The notes under the pieces: generated by a model
What the model was told of the DNA's origin: nothing
The model's database searches: none
Seen by the model: only the letters and a program-made list of their open reading frames with translations
Translations under genes and position numbers: made by a program
Assembly: GCA_938045315.1 (NCBI GenBank)
Contig: CALINM010000017.1
Location: 1 to 19,441 of the forward strand
Reading direction: 5' to 3'
From: an uncultured bacterium
Lineage (GTDB): Bacteria > CALINM01
DNA length: 19,441 bases
Shown: positions 1-8,767 of the stretch, piece after piece
Layout of the letters: the number at the start of each line of letters is the position of its first letter
How positions within the stretch are numbered: position 1 is the first letter of the stretch

Positions 1-439
1 AAGCTTCAGAACAATTGACACATCCAAACATATAAAATCCCCCATCTTCAGTAGGTCCAATAACATATTCATATTCATCAAGACTTCTTATAGCATCATA
101 AAAAAAATGCTTGGGTATATCAGGAGAATCGCTTCCGATGATTATTTTTTTATTATATCCCCTTTTTTCTAATTCCCTGATTGCATTAAAAATAATTTCC
201 CCTAAATTTTCACCCCTTTGTTTAATTAATGGGAAATCAAATTTCATTTGTTCAAGAAAACCTTGATAAAACCCCACTAAATCTGCTTTTTCTATTTTTC
301 TGCATAAACTTACAGTTTCATCAAGCATCAAGGAATAATAATAAAATGCTTGCTCTTCCCCAATTTCCTTCGCAAGCCTTGTCTTCACTTTACCCTTTTG
401 GGGTACTCTAAAAATAAGACCAATAACATTTTCTAACAT
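1..439 (-). CDS. DUF2064 / TIGR04282-type glycosyltransferase-like protein, partial
   Basis: This reading frame is open from an ATG at 437-439 to the left edge, so only about 146 N-terminal codons are present and the C-terminus lies outside the window. The visible protein starts MLENVIGLIFRVPQKGKVKT and has the family hallmarks: a GKVKTRLAKEIG motif near residues 16-27 (nucleotide-binding N-terminus of GT-A-like folds), a GSDSPDIP segment, and a GPTEDGGFY segment. The same three blocks define DUF2064/TIGR04282 proteins, which are GT-A superfamily nucleotidyl- or glycosyltransferase-like enzymes of about 200 residues whose substrates are mostly unknown. An in-frame stop lies at 464-466, and 437-439 is the only ATG after it. 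No good ribosome binding site is visible. The gene begins 29 bases after the nrdJ stop on the same strand and could be translated from the nrdJ message. The family call is fairly sure; the reaction is not known. Confidence 0.8.
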   Translation of the reverse strand, partial: MLENVIGLIFRVPQKGKVKTRLAKEIGEEQAFYYYSLMLDETVSLCRKIEKADLVGFYQGFLEQMKFDFPLIKQRGENLGEIIFNAIRELEKRGYNKKIIIGSDSPDIPKHFFYDAIRSLDEYEYVIGPTEDGGFYMFGCVNCSEA

Positions 440-468
440 TAATATGAAAAAACATGAATATAATTATA

Positions 469-2721
469 TTAACCACACTCGCTATAGCTGCAAATTCTGC
501 AAACAACACACCCACTTTCATGTTCCAGAGGGCCACCACAATCGGGACAGGCACCACTTGTGAATGGTTCTTTTTCAATATTTATGTTATGACCATTATT
601 TTTTAGATGCATTTCTATCGCTTTTGCTACTGCATCAGAACAGGAAAGAATTTTATTTTCACCAAATCCAGAAGGTTTGTGGCAGGAAATTCCCACCAAC
701 TGCTTTATTACTTGCTTAGCTGCAACACCAGATCTCCAGGCTAATGAAACCATCCTACCTATAGCTTCACATTGGGAAGCAGCACACCCACCAGCTTTAC
801 CCATAGTTGTAAATAATTCAAATAGACCTACATTATCTTCATTTATAGTAATATAAATTGGTCCACACCCTGTCTGCATTTGATATGTCCAGCCTTTAAG
901 CACCTTTGGCCGATCTCTTTTAACCACCCTGTTTTCATCATTTTTACCTTTTATCTTTTTTTCTATATTACCTGACATAAGAACCTGGCTTTCTCTTGAA
1001 CCATCTCTATAAATGGTAATGCCTTTGCATCCCAACTTGTATGCAAGAAGATATGCTTTTTCCACATCCTCAACAGTTGCATGATTTGGAAAGTTAATGG
1101 TTTTGCTAACCGCATTATCAGTATATTTCTGAAAAGCTGCTTGCATTTTAACATGCGCTTCTGCTGATATATCATGCGCTGTAACAAAGACTCTTCTAAC
1201 ATCTTCAGGTATTTCTTCCATATGTCTAATGCTACCATGCTCAGCAATTTTTCTCATTAATTCTTCTGAGTAAAACCCCCTCTCTTTAGCAATTTTTTCA
1301 AAATATGGATTCACTTCTACAAGCCTTGTACCATCCATTACATTTCTAAAATAACAAACGGCAAAAAGTGGTTCTACACCTGAAGAAGTGTTTGCAATTA
1401 TAGAAATAGTTCCTGTAGGTGCAATAGTTGTTACCGTTGCATTTCTTATAGGCTCTAAATTTGGTCTATCGTAAATAGATCCCTTAAAATTAGGGAAAGG
1501 TCCTCTGATTTTTGCTAAGTTCCTTGATGCTTTATGCCCTTCACTTTTTATAAAAGACATTACTTTTTCAGCTAAATCTAATGCTTGCTGTGAATCATAG
1601 GGTATTCCAAGCTGAACAAGCATATCAGCCCAACCCATGATACCAAGACCTATTTTCCTATTTGCCTTGGTCATCTCTTCTATTTTTTGAAGGGGATATT
1701 TATTCACTTCAATAACGTTATCAAGGAAATGAACCGCTAAATGAACAGTTTCACGAAGTTTTTCCCAATCAACAGCATTATCACTCACCATTTTAGCCAG
1801 ATTTATAGACCCTAAATTACAGGATTCATAGGGTAGAAGAGGCTGCTCTCCACAAGGATTTGTCGCTTCAATTTCACCAATATGGGGAGTTGGATTATCC
1901 CTATTTAATCTATCAAGGAAAATTATTCCTGGTTCGCCATTTTTCCATGCTTGCTTTACCAATCTCTTGAAAACTTTGCGAGCGTTGAGCCTGCCAACTA
2001 CTTCCTTAGTCCTTGGATTTATTAAATCATAATCTTTATCTTCTTCAACAGCTCTCATAAACTCCTCTGTAACCCCAACAGAAATATTGAAGTTGTTTAG
2101 GGCATTGTTATCATCTTTGCACATAATAAAGTCCATAATGTCAGGATGATCAACCCGTAGTATTCCCATGTTTGCACCCCGTCGAGTCCCCCCCTGTTTT
2201 ATTGTTTCTGTTGCAACATCGAAGACCTTCATAAAAGAAATGGGACCACTTGATATACCAGTAGTTGATTTTACTACATCATTAGCAGGCCTAAGTCTTG
2301 AAAAAGAAAACCCTGTCCCCCCACCTGACTTATGAATCAGGGCTGTATATTTAACAGCATCAAAGATCTCTTCCATTGAGTCACCAACGGGTAAAACAAA
2401 GCAGGCGGATAACTGTCCCAGCTCTCTACCTGCATTCATCAGAGTAGGTGAATTTGGCAAAAATTCAAGATTTACCATCATATTGTAGAATCTATTCTCC
2501 AGATCTGCAACATCTTCAACACCAAACTTTTTATCTGCTTCAGCGATTGCCCTTGCAACTCTTAGAAAAAGCTCTTCAGGTGTCTCTATGGGGCTGCCGT
2601 CAAGACCTTTTTTTAAATATCTTTTTTGTAAAACTGTAAGAGCATTTTTCGAAAGCTTAACTTCCTGAAATTCTCTATTTTTCTCTGCACTTAATTTTAT
2701 TATTTTTGTCGCATCCTGCAT
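469..2721 (-). CDS. nrdJ: adenosylcobalamin-dependent (class II) ribonucleoside-diphosphate reductase
   Basis: A 750-residue class II ribonucleotide reductase that makes deoxyribonucleotides using adenosylcobalamin as radical generator, with no oxygen requirement. The catalytic set is intact: C107 (QLSACFVLP), N288-P-C290-G-E292 and C301 (SCNLGS), with the 11-residue spacing between C290 and C301 usual in this family. Other core motifs are KSGGGTGFSFSRLRP (131-145), QGGTRRGANMG (176-186) and an APTGTIS loop. After the barrel comes a TSCPD-type domain (GWTYQMQTGCGPIYITIN onward), then a Cys-rich tail with C725, C728, C738, C741, C744 and C749 that should act as the re-reducing arm or a zinc ribbon. 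The start was set at the ATG at 2719-2721 because GGAG lies 7 bases upstream (2729-2732). The frame is open to a TTG at 2790, but that extension would run through the promoter and operator. No riboswitch fits in the roughly 33-base leader. Length and domains are those of a normal NrdJ. Confidence 0.95.
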   Translation of the reverse strand: MQDATKIIKLSAEKNREFQEVKLSKNALTVLQKRYLKKGLDGSPIETPEELFLRVARAIAEADKKFGVEDVADLENRFYNMMVNLEFLPNSPTLMNAGRELGQLSACFVLPVGDSMEEIFDAVKYTALIHKSGGGTGFSFSRLRPANDVVKSTTGISSGPISFMKVFDVATETIKQGGTRRGANMGILRVDHPDIMDFIMCKDDNNALNNFNISVGVTEEFMRAVEEDKDYDLINPRTKEVVGRLNARKVFKRLVKQAWKNGEPGIIFLDRLNRDNPTPHIGEIEATNPCGEQPLLPYESCNLGSINLAKMVSDNAVDWEKLRETVHLAVHFLDNVIEVNKYPLQKIEEMTKANRKIGLGIMGWADMLVQLGIPYDSQQALDLAEKVMSFIKSEGHKASRNLAKIRGPFPNFKGSIYDRPNLEPIRNATVTTIAPTGTISIIANTSSGVEPLFAVCYFRNVMDGTRLVEVNPYFEKIAKERGFYSEELMRKIAEHGSIRHMEEIPEDVRRVFVTAHDISAEAHVKMQAAFQKYTDNAVSKTINFPNHATVEDVEKAYLLAYKLGCKGITIYRDGSRESQVLMSGNIEKKIKGKNDENRVVKRDRPKVLKGWTYQMQTGCGPIYITINEDNVGLFELFTTMGKAGGCAASQCEAIGRMVSLAWRSGVAAKQVIKQLVGISCHKPSGFGENKILSCSDAVAKAIEMHLKNNGHNINIEKEPFTSGACPDCGGPLEHESGCVVCRICSYSECG

Positions 2722-2735
2722 AGACTTACTCCGTA

Positions 2736-2782
2736 TATCAATATTTAGTGGTCTGACGATATTTATATACCATATGTAGTGG
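2736..2782 (-). promoter_or_regulatory. tandem NrdR-box-like operator of nrdJ
   Basis: Two related 16-mers occur on the minus strand: CCACTACATATGGTAT (2767-2782) and CCACTAAATATTGATA (2736-2751). Compared with the known NrdR box consensus, approximately ACACWATATATWGTGT, they match about 12 and 11 of 16 positions. Their starts are 31 bases apart, about three helical turns, as in known NrdR-controlled promoters. Box 1 fills the spacer between -35 and -10 and box 2 covers the predicted start of transcription, so a bound repressor would block RNA polymerase. NrdR is a zinc-ribbon/ATP-cone repressor that senses ATP and dATP. No nrdR gene lies in this window. The match is by eye. Confidence 0.65.
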
Positions 2783-2790
2783 TATGTCAA
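2762..2790 (-). promoter_or_regulatory. sigma70-type promoter of nrdJ
   Basis: On the minus strand the sequence reads TTGACA (2785-2790), a 17-base spacer, then TATAAA (2762-2767). The -35 is a perfect consensus and the -10 matches 5 of 6. The predicted transcription start is near 2755, giving a leader of about 33 bases before the nrdJ ATG. A weaker second possibility lies just upstream: TTGTCA (2825-2830), 19 bases, then TAAAAT (2800-2805) preceded by TG. Neither has been mapped; the first is the stronger candidate. Confidence 0.75.
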
Positions 2791-2843
2791 GTTAAATAAA
2801 TTTTATCAGGAAAGCAAGAGTTATTGACAAAATAGGTTTTCTA

Positions 2844-3974
<1,131 letters not shown>

Positions 3975-3976
3975 TT

Positions 3977-4012
3977 AAAAAATAAGAGAGGGCTTTTTAA
4001 AACTAGCCCTCT
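3977..4012 (-). terminator. hairpin plus U-tract between dnaK and dnaJ
   Basis: Read on the minus strand, AGAGGGCT (4005-4012) and AGCCCTCT (3987-3994) form a perfect 8-bp stem around a 10-base loop. The sequence CTTATTTTTT follows at once (down to 3977). This is the form of an intrinsic terminator. Because dnaJ follows with no evident promoter of its own, it is more likely a partial terminator or a stabiliser of the dnaK 3' end, lowering DnaJ relative to DnaK. Confidence 0.7.
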
Positions 4013-4044
4013 ATCTTTAAATTCAAATTATTAGCTAATTAATT

Positions 4045-5943
4045 TTATTTATTATCTTTCACTTCTTCATATGTAGCATCAACAACATCATCTTTTTTTG
4101 ACTCACCAGAAGCACTGCCAGCTTGAGTACCACTACTTGCATGTTTATACATATATTCACCAAGCTTAAGCGAACTACTAGTAAGCTCTTCTGTAGCTCT
4201 TTTTATTTCATCAATATTATTGCCCTGCAGTGCTGTCTTTGCCTTCTGTATAGCATCTTCCACAGATTTTTTTGTTGCTTCATCTACTTTATCACCATAA
4301 TCTTTAAGGCTCTTCTCCACGGTATATACAAGCCCATCTAAATGGTTTCTTGCTTCTATGAGTTCTTTCTTTTTTCTATCCTCCTCGGCATGCATTTCGG
4401 CATCCTTTATCATTTTTTCAATTTCTTCCTTAGTCAAACCGCTACTTGGAGTAATTCTAATAGATTGTTCTTTTTGCGTAGCCATATCTTTTGCACTAAC
4501 ATGCACTATACCATTAGCGTCTATATCAAAAGTTACCTCAATCTGAGGAACACCTCTTGGAGCTGGTGGGATCCCAATTAAATCAAATTGTCCTAAAAAT
4601 TTGTTGTCCGCAGCCATTTCTCTTTCACCCTGATATACCTTAATGGTCACTGCAGTCTGGTTATCTGCTGCTGTGGTAAAAATTTGACTTCTTTTGCAAG
4701 GTATTGTTGTATTTTTTTCGATAATTTTTGTGAAAACACCACCTAATGTTTCTATCCCCAAAGATAGAGGTGTAACATCTAATAGCAACACATCTCTTAC
4801 ATCACCTTTTAATACTGCGGCTTGAATTGCTGCACCAATAGCAACAACCTCATCGGGATTAACTCCTTTATGGGGGTCTTTACCAAAGATTTGCTTTACC
4901 TTTTCCTGGACTTTTGGCATGCGAGTCATACCACCCACAAGAATTACTTCATCGATGTCATTGGGAGTTAAACCTGCATCCTTCAAAGCTATTCTGCATG
5001 GTTCTTCTAATTTTTCAATCAAATCTGAAACAAGAGCTTCCAATTTTGCTCTTGTAAGTTTCATAAGTAAGTGTTTTGGTCCTGTAGCATCTGCAGTTAT
5101 AAAGGGGAGATTTATTTCCGTCTCCATTACTGTTGATAATTCACATTTTGCTTTTTCTGCTGCTTCTTTTAATCTTTGCAATGCCATTCTGTCGTTTCTT
5201 AAATCTATACCGTTTTCTTTCTTAAACTCTTCAACAATATATTCAACAATTCTCTGGTCAAAATCTTCTCCACCAAGGAAAGTATCGCCATTAGTAGCCT
5301 TAACCTCATACACACCTTCACCAATCTCAAGTATTGAGATATCAAAAGTTCCTCCGCCTAAATCGAAGACAGCAACCTTTTCTTCCTTCTTTTCTTTACC
5401 CAAACCATAAGCAAGTGCTGCTGCTGTTGGCTCATTTATAATACGTAAAACATTCAATCCAGCAATTGCTCCAGCATCCTTTGTTGCCTGCCTCTGGCTA
5501 TCATTAAAATAAGCTGGAACGGTAATTACTGCCTCTGTAACTTTTTCTCCCAGATAGTCTTCAGCCGTTTGTTTCATTTTCTGTAAAATCATTGCAGATA
5601 TCTGTTGAGGGCTATAAGGTTTACCATTAATCTCTACCCAGGCATCACCATTGCTCGATTCTATAACTTTGTAAGGAACAAGTTGCTGATGCTTTTTTAC
5701 CTCTGGAGAATTAAACTTTCTACCTATTAACCTTTTAACAGCATATATGGTCTTTAATGGATTTGTTACAGCCTGTCTTTTTGCCAATTGTCCTACTAAT
5801 AATTCATTACTGTCTGTAAATGCAACAACTGAAGGTGTAGTTCTTGAACCTTCTGCATTTGGTATAACAACCACATCATTCCCCTGCATTATGGCAACAC
5901 AGGAGTTAGTTGTCCCCAGGTCAATACCAATTACTTTTCCCAT
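4045..5943 (-). CDS. dnaK: molecular chaperone DnaK (Hsp70)
   Basis: A complete 632-residue Hsp70. The N-terminal ATPase carries the phosphate-1 motif GIDLGTTNS (6-14), the [17 protein letters not shown] segment, phosphate-2 (FDLGGGTFD) and the adenosine motif VGGMTRMP. The substrate-binding domain follows, including the [18 protein letters not shown] linker region, then a helical lid. The C-terminus is the acidic tail typical of bacterial DnaK and ends EEVKDNK. It folds and protects proteins in the cytoplasm in an ATP cycle driven by DnaJ and GrpE. The ATG start has a strong AGGAGG ribosome binding site (5953-5958) located inside the 3' end of grpE, and the two genes are 4 bases apart, so translation is probably coupled. 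Nothing is missing or unusual in the protein. Confidence 0.98.
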   Translation of the reverse strand: MGKVIGIDLGTTNSCVAIMQGNDVVVIPNAEGSRTTPSVVAFTDSNELLVGQLAKRQAVTNPLKTIYAVKRLIGRKFNSPEVKKHQQLVPYKVIESSNGDAWVEINGKPYSPQQISAMILQKMKQTAEDYLGEKVTEAVITVPAYFNDSQRQATKDAGAIAGLNVLRIINEPTAAALAYGLGKEKKEEKVAVFDLGGGTFDISILEIGEGVYEVKATNGDTFLGGEDFDQRIVEYIVEEFKKENGIDLRNDRMALQRLKEAAEKAKCELSTVMETEINLPFITADATGPKHLLMKLTRAKLEALVSDLIEKLEEPCRIALKDAGLTPNDIDEVILVGGMTRMPKVQEKVKQIFGKDPHKGVNPDEVVAIGAAIQAAVLKGDVRDVLLLDVTPLSLGIETLGGVFTKIIEKNTTIPCKRSQIFTTAADNQTAVTIKVYQGEREMAADNKFLGQFDLIGIPPAPRGVPQIEVTFDIDANGIVHVSAKDMATQKEQSIRITPSSGLTKEEIEKMIKDAEMHAEEDRKKKELIEARNHLDGLVYTVEKSLKDYGDKVDEATKKSVEDAIQKAKTALQGNNIDEIKRATEELTSSSLKLGEYMYKHASSGTQAGSASGESKKDDVVDATYEEVKDNK

Positions 5944-5947
5944 TTTA

Positions 5948-6532
5948 TTATTCCTCCTTTATATCATTGTCTGTTTTCTCTTTTTCTTCATTTTTATTTT
6001 CTTTTTTTTCAGGCCTTTTAGCTACTGTCACCAAGCCAGCTCTTAATAGTCTACCATGCATTTTGTACGCCTTTCTCATTTGCTTTATTATTGTCCCCTC
6101 CTCTAAATCATCCCTTTCTTCCACATCCTGGGCTTCATGAATTGAAGGGTCAAAATTACCATTTCCTTCTACCGCTTCCACTCCGTAATTTTTAAGAACA
6201 TCTAACAATGATTTCAACGTATATTCAACTCCCTGGATTAAAGCATCAACATTTTTACTTGTCTTTGCATGATCTATTGCCATTTCTAAATAATCAATGG
6301 GGGTTAAAATTTCTTTTATCAAACCTTCTAGTGCAAACTTTCTAAACTCCTCTTTCTCTTTTATTACCCTCTTTTTGAAATTATCAAGCTCTGCTTCTGC
6401 CCTCAGCCAGTTATCATAATAACGAGCCTTTTCTTCTTCACATTGCTTTAACACTTCTTCTAAAGAAGGTTTCTTTTGTTCATCTTTTTCCTCTTGTTTT
6501 TCTATCTCTTTTTCCTGTTCCCTATCAACCAT
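5948..6532 (-). CDS. grpE: nucleotide exchange factor GrpE
   Basis: A 194-residue GrpE, which releases ADP from DnaK and resets the chaperone cycle. The N-terminal third is a charged, Glu/Lys-rich helix with coiled-coil character. The conserved dimer helix follows ([20 protein letters not shown]). The C-terminal beta domain carries the family signature around [10 protein letters not shown] and [13 protein letters not shown]. The tail after about residue 172 is very Lys/Glu-rich and probably disordered. The ATG overlaps the hrcA stop by 8 bases, with a GGAG ribosome binding site inside the end of hrcA. This is a standard hrcA-grpE-dnaK arrangement. Confidence 0.96.
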   Translation of the reverse strand: MVDREQEKEIEKQEEKDEQKKPSLEEVLKQCEEEKARYYDNWLRAEAELDNFKKRVIKEKEEFRKFALEGLIKEILTPIDYLEMAIDHAKTSKNVDALIQGVEYTLKSLLDVLKNYGVEAVEGNGNFDPSIHEAQDVEERDDLEEGTIIKQMRKAYKMHGRLLRAGLVTVAKRPEKKENKNEEKEKTDNDIKEE

Positions 6533-7580
6533 TAGACTCTCCTTCTCCTTTTTTAAGAAAACTGCTGATTAACTTAGCTACATTACCCACCAAAGGAATT
6601 ATATTCATATAATTCATTCTCATAGGTCCAATCACACCTATTGTGCCTACTGTTTCATCACTTCCATAATAAGGAGCTGCAACCATCGCTATACCTTCGA
6701 GGTCACTACTTAAGTCTTCCCTGCCTATAAATGTTATAACTCCCCTTATTTTCAATGTCTTATCAAGAAGCTTAACAATCTTGCTCTTTTCTTCAAAGGC
6801 TTTAAATATTTTTTTCATCTCATTTACATTTGAAAATTCGGGAGCATCAAATAAATTACTCTGCCCTTCAAGTATAATATCCTGTTCTTTTATTGAATTT
6901 GAAATGTCTTCTAAAAGTTTATCATAAAGTTCTTTTAATTCCGCCATTTGCCTTAAAATAAAATCCCTGATCTCGTAGACAGACATACCCTTACCAAGCA
7001 TCTCATTTATCATAAGCGAATAATTAGTAAGCTCCTTTTGGTTAAAATCCAACTCAGTTTCAATAACCTTGTTTTCCACGAAACCTAACTTAAAAACTAC
7101 CACAACTAAAACTTTTTTATAAGCAACCCTTATAAAATCTATAGCTGTTATACTAACGTGATCTAATTTTGGCATCAAAACTAACGCAGCTTGATGGGAT
7201 AAACTTGCAAGTAAGTGACTCGTAAATTTTAATAATTCCCTGTAATTCGAATGTACTTTCCACAATCTTTCTTTTAAAAAAGCATATTCCTCCTCTTTGT
7301 CATTCAATTTATTCATCAGCTCATTTACGTAATATTTTATGCCCTTTTCTGTAGGCACCCTTCCTGCTGAGGCGTGGGGTTTATACAAAAAACCCATCTT
7401 TTCCATTTCTTCAAGATAGCTTCTAATAGAAGCAGGACTTAGTTCTCTAATCCTCTCCTCCGCCAATGTTTTTGATCCAACAGGTTCTGATCTCTGTATA
7501 TAAATATCTATAAGATTATTTAAAACCTCCTTCTGTTTTGCAGTTAAACCAAATTCATCCCTTTGCTGGCTCTTTCTCAT
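6525..7580 (-). CDS. hrcA: heat-inducible transcription repressor HrcA
   Basis: A 351-residue HrcA, the repressor that binds CIRCE operators (TTAGCACTC-N9-GAGTGCTAA) and is kept active by GroEL. The N-terminal winged helix is clear: LTAKQKEVLNNLIDIYIQRS, PVGSKTL, then ASIRSYLEEMEKMGFL and the family signature PHASAGRVPTEKGIKYYV. The central GAF-like and C-terminal portions follow, ending near a VIGPMRMNY segment. The start is taken as the ATG at 7578-7580, which places the helix-turn-helix about 10 residues in; an upstream in-frame TTG at 7619 would add 13 residues. Neither start has a convincing ribosome binding site, so this choice is uncertain. No CIRCE-like repeat was found upstream of this gene or elsewhere between genes here, so HrcA targets presumably lie outside the window. 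Confidence 0.95.
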   Translation of the reverse strand: MRKSQQRDEFGLTAKQKEVLNNLIDIYIQRSEPVGSKTLAEERIRELSPASIRSYLEEMEKMGFLYKPHASAGRVPTEKGIKYYVNELMNKLNDKEEEYAFLKERLWKVHSNYRELLKFTSHLLASLSHQAALVLMPKLDHVSITAIDFIRVAYKKVLVVVVFKLGFVENKVIETELDFNQKELTNYSLMINEMLGKGMSVYEIRDFILRQMAELKELYDKLLEDISNSIKEQDIILEGQSNLFDAPEFSNVNEMKKIFKAFEEKSKIVKLLDKTLKIRGVITFIGREDLSSDLEGIAMVAAPYYGSDETVGTIGVIGPMRMNYMNIIPLVGNVAKLISSFLKKGEGESNG

Positions 7581-7632
7581 AGCTAATGTTAAAGTAATAA
7601 TCCTTTTATATAAAGTCAAGTTCTTAAAAAAA

Positions 7633-8754
7633 TTATGATTTATTTAAAAAATCTTTTAGTCTTTCCAGAGACTTATATATATTTTCTTCCGATGTGGCAT
7701 AAGAAAATCTAATAAATCCCTCCGCCTGACTACCAAAATCAATTCCAGGAGTTAACGCAAGATCATACTTCTCAAGTAATTCTAATGTTATTGTTAATGA
7801 ATCTTTTCCTAAAAACCTGAAATCCACAAGTACATAGAAAGCACCTTCAGGATTACCCCAATATTTTAAATTTAAATCCTTTAATCCATCTAATAATATC
7901 CTTCTTCTTCTTGAGAATACTTCTTGCATTTGATGCTTTATTTCGTCCGCATGTTCTAAAGCAGCTACACCAGCCCACTGAACAAAACTTGGAGCACATA
8001 TTATTATATTTTGATGAAGACTTCTAAGCTCTCTGATATATTTCTCCGGAACAATACAGTAACCTAAGCGCCAACCTGTCATGGAAAAAGATTTAGAAAA
8101 ACCATTTATCACAAAAACTTCATCACCGTATTTGAGCATCGTCTCTTCTTTTCGTTCATAACAAAGTCCATGATAAATCTCATCAGAAACTATAGGTACA
8201 TTCAACCTGCCTATATACTCCATATCTTCTCTTGCAATCATTTCTCCCGTTGGATTGGAAGGTGAATTTAATACTATGGCCAGATTTTTGCCTTTGATAT
8301 AAGACATTTTCTTATAGTCTGTGCCTTCTGGCGATAATGGAAAAAACTCAATACTCCCGCATGTAAAATTCACATAAGTGGGATAACAGGCATAACAGGG
8401 GTTTGTGAGAACTATTTTATTAACTACTCTATTTAAAATGCTAAAAATAAGTAACATAAGTGGCGATGTTCCTGAAGAAACTACAATTCTTTCTGGTGAG
8501 ATTTTTACATCATACACTCTTTCATAATACTGTGAAATTGCTTCTCTTAATTCAATTATACCCAGGCTATGAGTGTACTTTGTCTTGCCCTCTCTAATTG
8601 CCCTGATACAAGCCTCTTCTATTTTAGGATGAACAGGTAGATCGGGTTCACCCACACACATATAAAGTATATCCCGTCCATCCCTTTCAAGCTTATGAGC
8701 CCTTTCTAAAACTTCCATTGCAAGAAAGGGCTTTGTAAACAAATTATTATTCAT
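7633..8754 (-). CDS. class I/II pyridoxal-phosphate aminotransferase
   Basis: A 373-residue fold-type I PLP aminotransferase of the aspartate aminotransferase family. Visible landmarks: VGEPDLP near 34-40; a THSLGIIELREAI segment that is the usual Y-x-x-x-G-x-x-x-L-R block; NSPSNPTG (163-170) with the ring-contacting Asn167; SDEIYHG (190-196) with Asp191 and Tyr194; the PLP lysine K221 in SKSFSMTGWRLGY with Arg229; and a C-terminal GFIRFSYA with the substrate-carboxylate Arg. The amino donor and acceptor cannot be read from the sequence; aspartate, alanine or aromatic specificity are all possible. It lies 13 bases after lon and 52 bases before hrcA, embedded in the proteostasis cluster with no obvious functional tie. 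The ATG at 8752-8754 lacks a clear ribosome binding site, so coupling to lon is likely. Confidence 0.9.
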   Translation of the reverse strand: MNNNLFTKPFLAMEVLERAHKLERDGRDILYMCVGEPDLPVHPKIEEACIRAIREGKTKYTHSLGIIELREAISQYYERVYDVKISPERIVVSSGTSPLMLLIFSILNRVVNKIVLTNPCYACYPTYVNFTCGSIEFFPLSPEGTDYKKMSYIKGKNLAIVLNSPSNPTGEMIAREDMEYIGRLNVPIVSDEIYHGLCYERKEETMLKYGDEVFVINGFSKSFSMTGWRLGYCIVPEKYIRELRSLHQNIIICAPSFVQWAGVAALEHADEIKHQMQEVFSRRRRILLDGLKDLNLKYWGNPEGAFYVLVDFRFLGKDSLTITLELLEKYDLALTPGIDFGSQAEGFIRFSYATSEENIYKSLERLKDFLNKS

Positions 8755-8767
8755 AAATCATTTGATA

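Noticed and set aside
1-6. The window starts exactly with AAGCTT, a HindIII site
   Set aside because: It may reflect a cloning or contig boundary or chance, and it has no biological meaning by itself.
457-470. Perfect 14-base AT-only palindrome AATATAATTATATT at the nrdJ stop
   Set aside because: It has no GC pairs, no loop and no U-tract, so it is unlikely to terminate transcription. Such palindromes are common in AT-rich DNA.
2722-2843. Cobalamin riboswitch upstream of the B12-dependent nrdJ
   Set aside because: The dnaJ-nrdJ gap is only about 120 bases, and the leader after the best promoter is about 33 bases. This is too short, and no B12-box-like sequence was seen.
4919-5410. A 163-codon plus-strand open frame opposite dnaK, and similar frames opposite grpE, galU and others
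   Set aside because: They lie entirely antisense to well-conserved genes, have no family resemblance or ribosome binding sites, and are explained by codon bias of the real genes.
7581-7632. Possible promoter and CIRCE operator in front of hrcA
   Set aside because: TTGACT is present on the minus strand (7614-7619), but no good -10 lies 16-18 bases away. No TTAGCACTC/GAGTGCTAA repeat was found.
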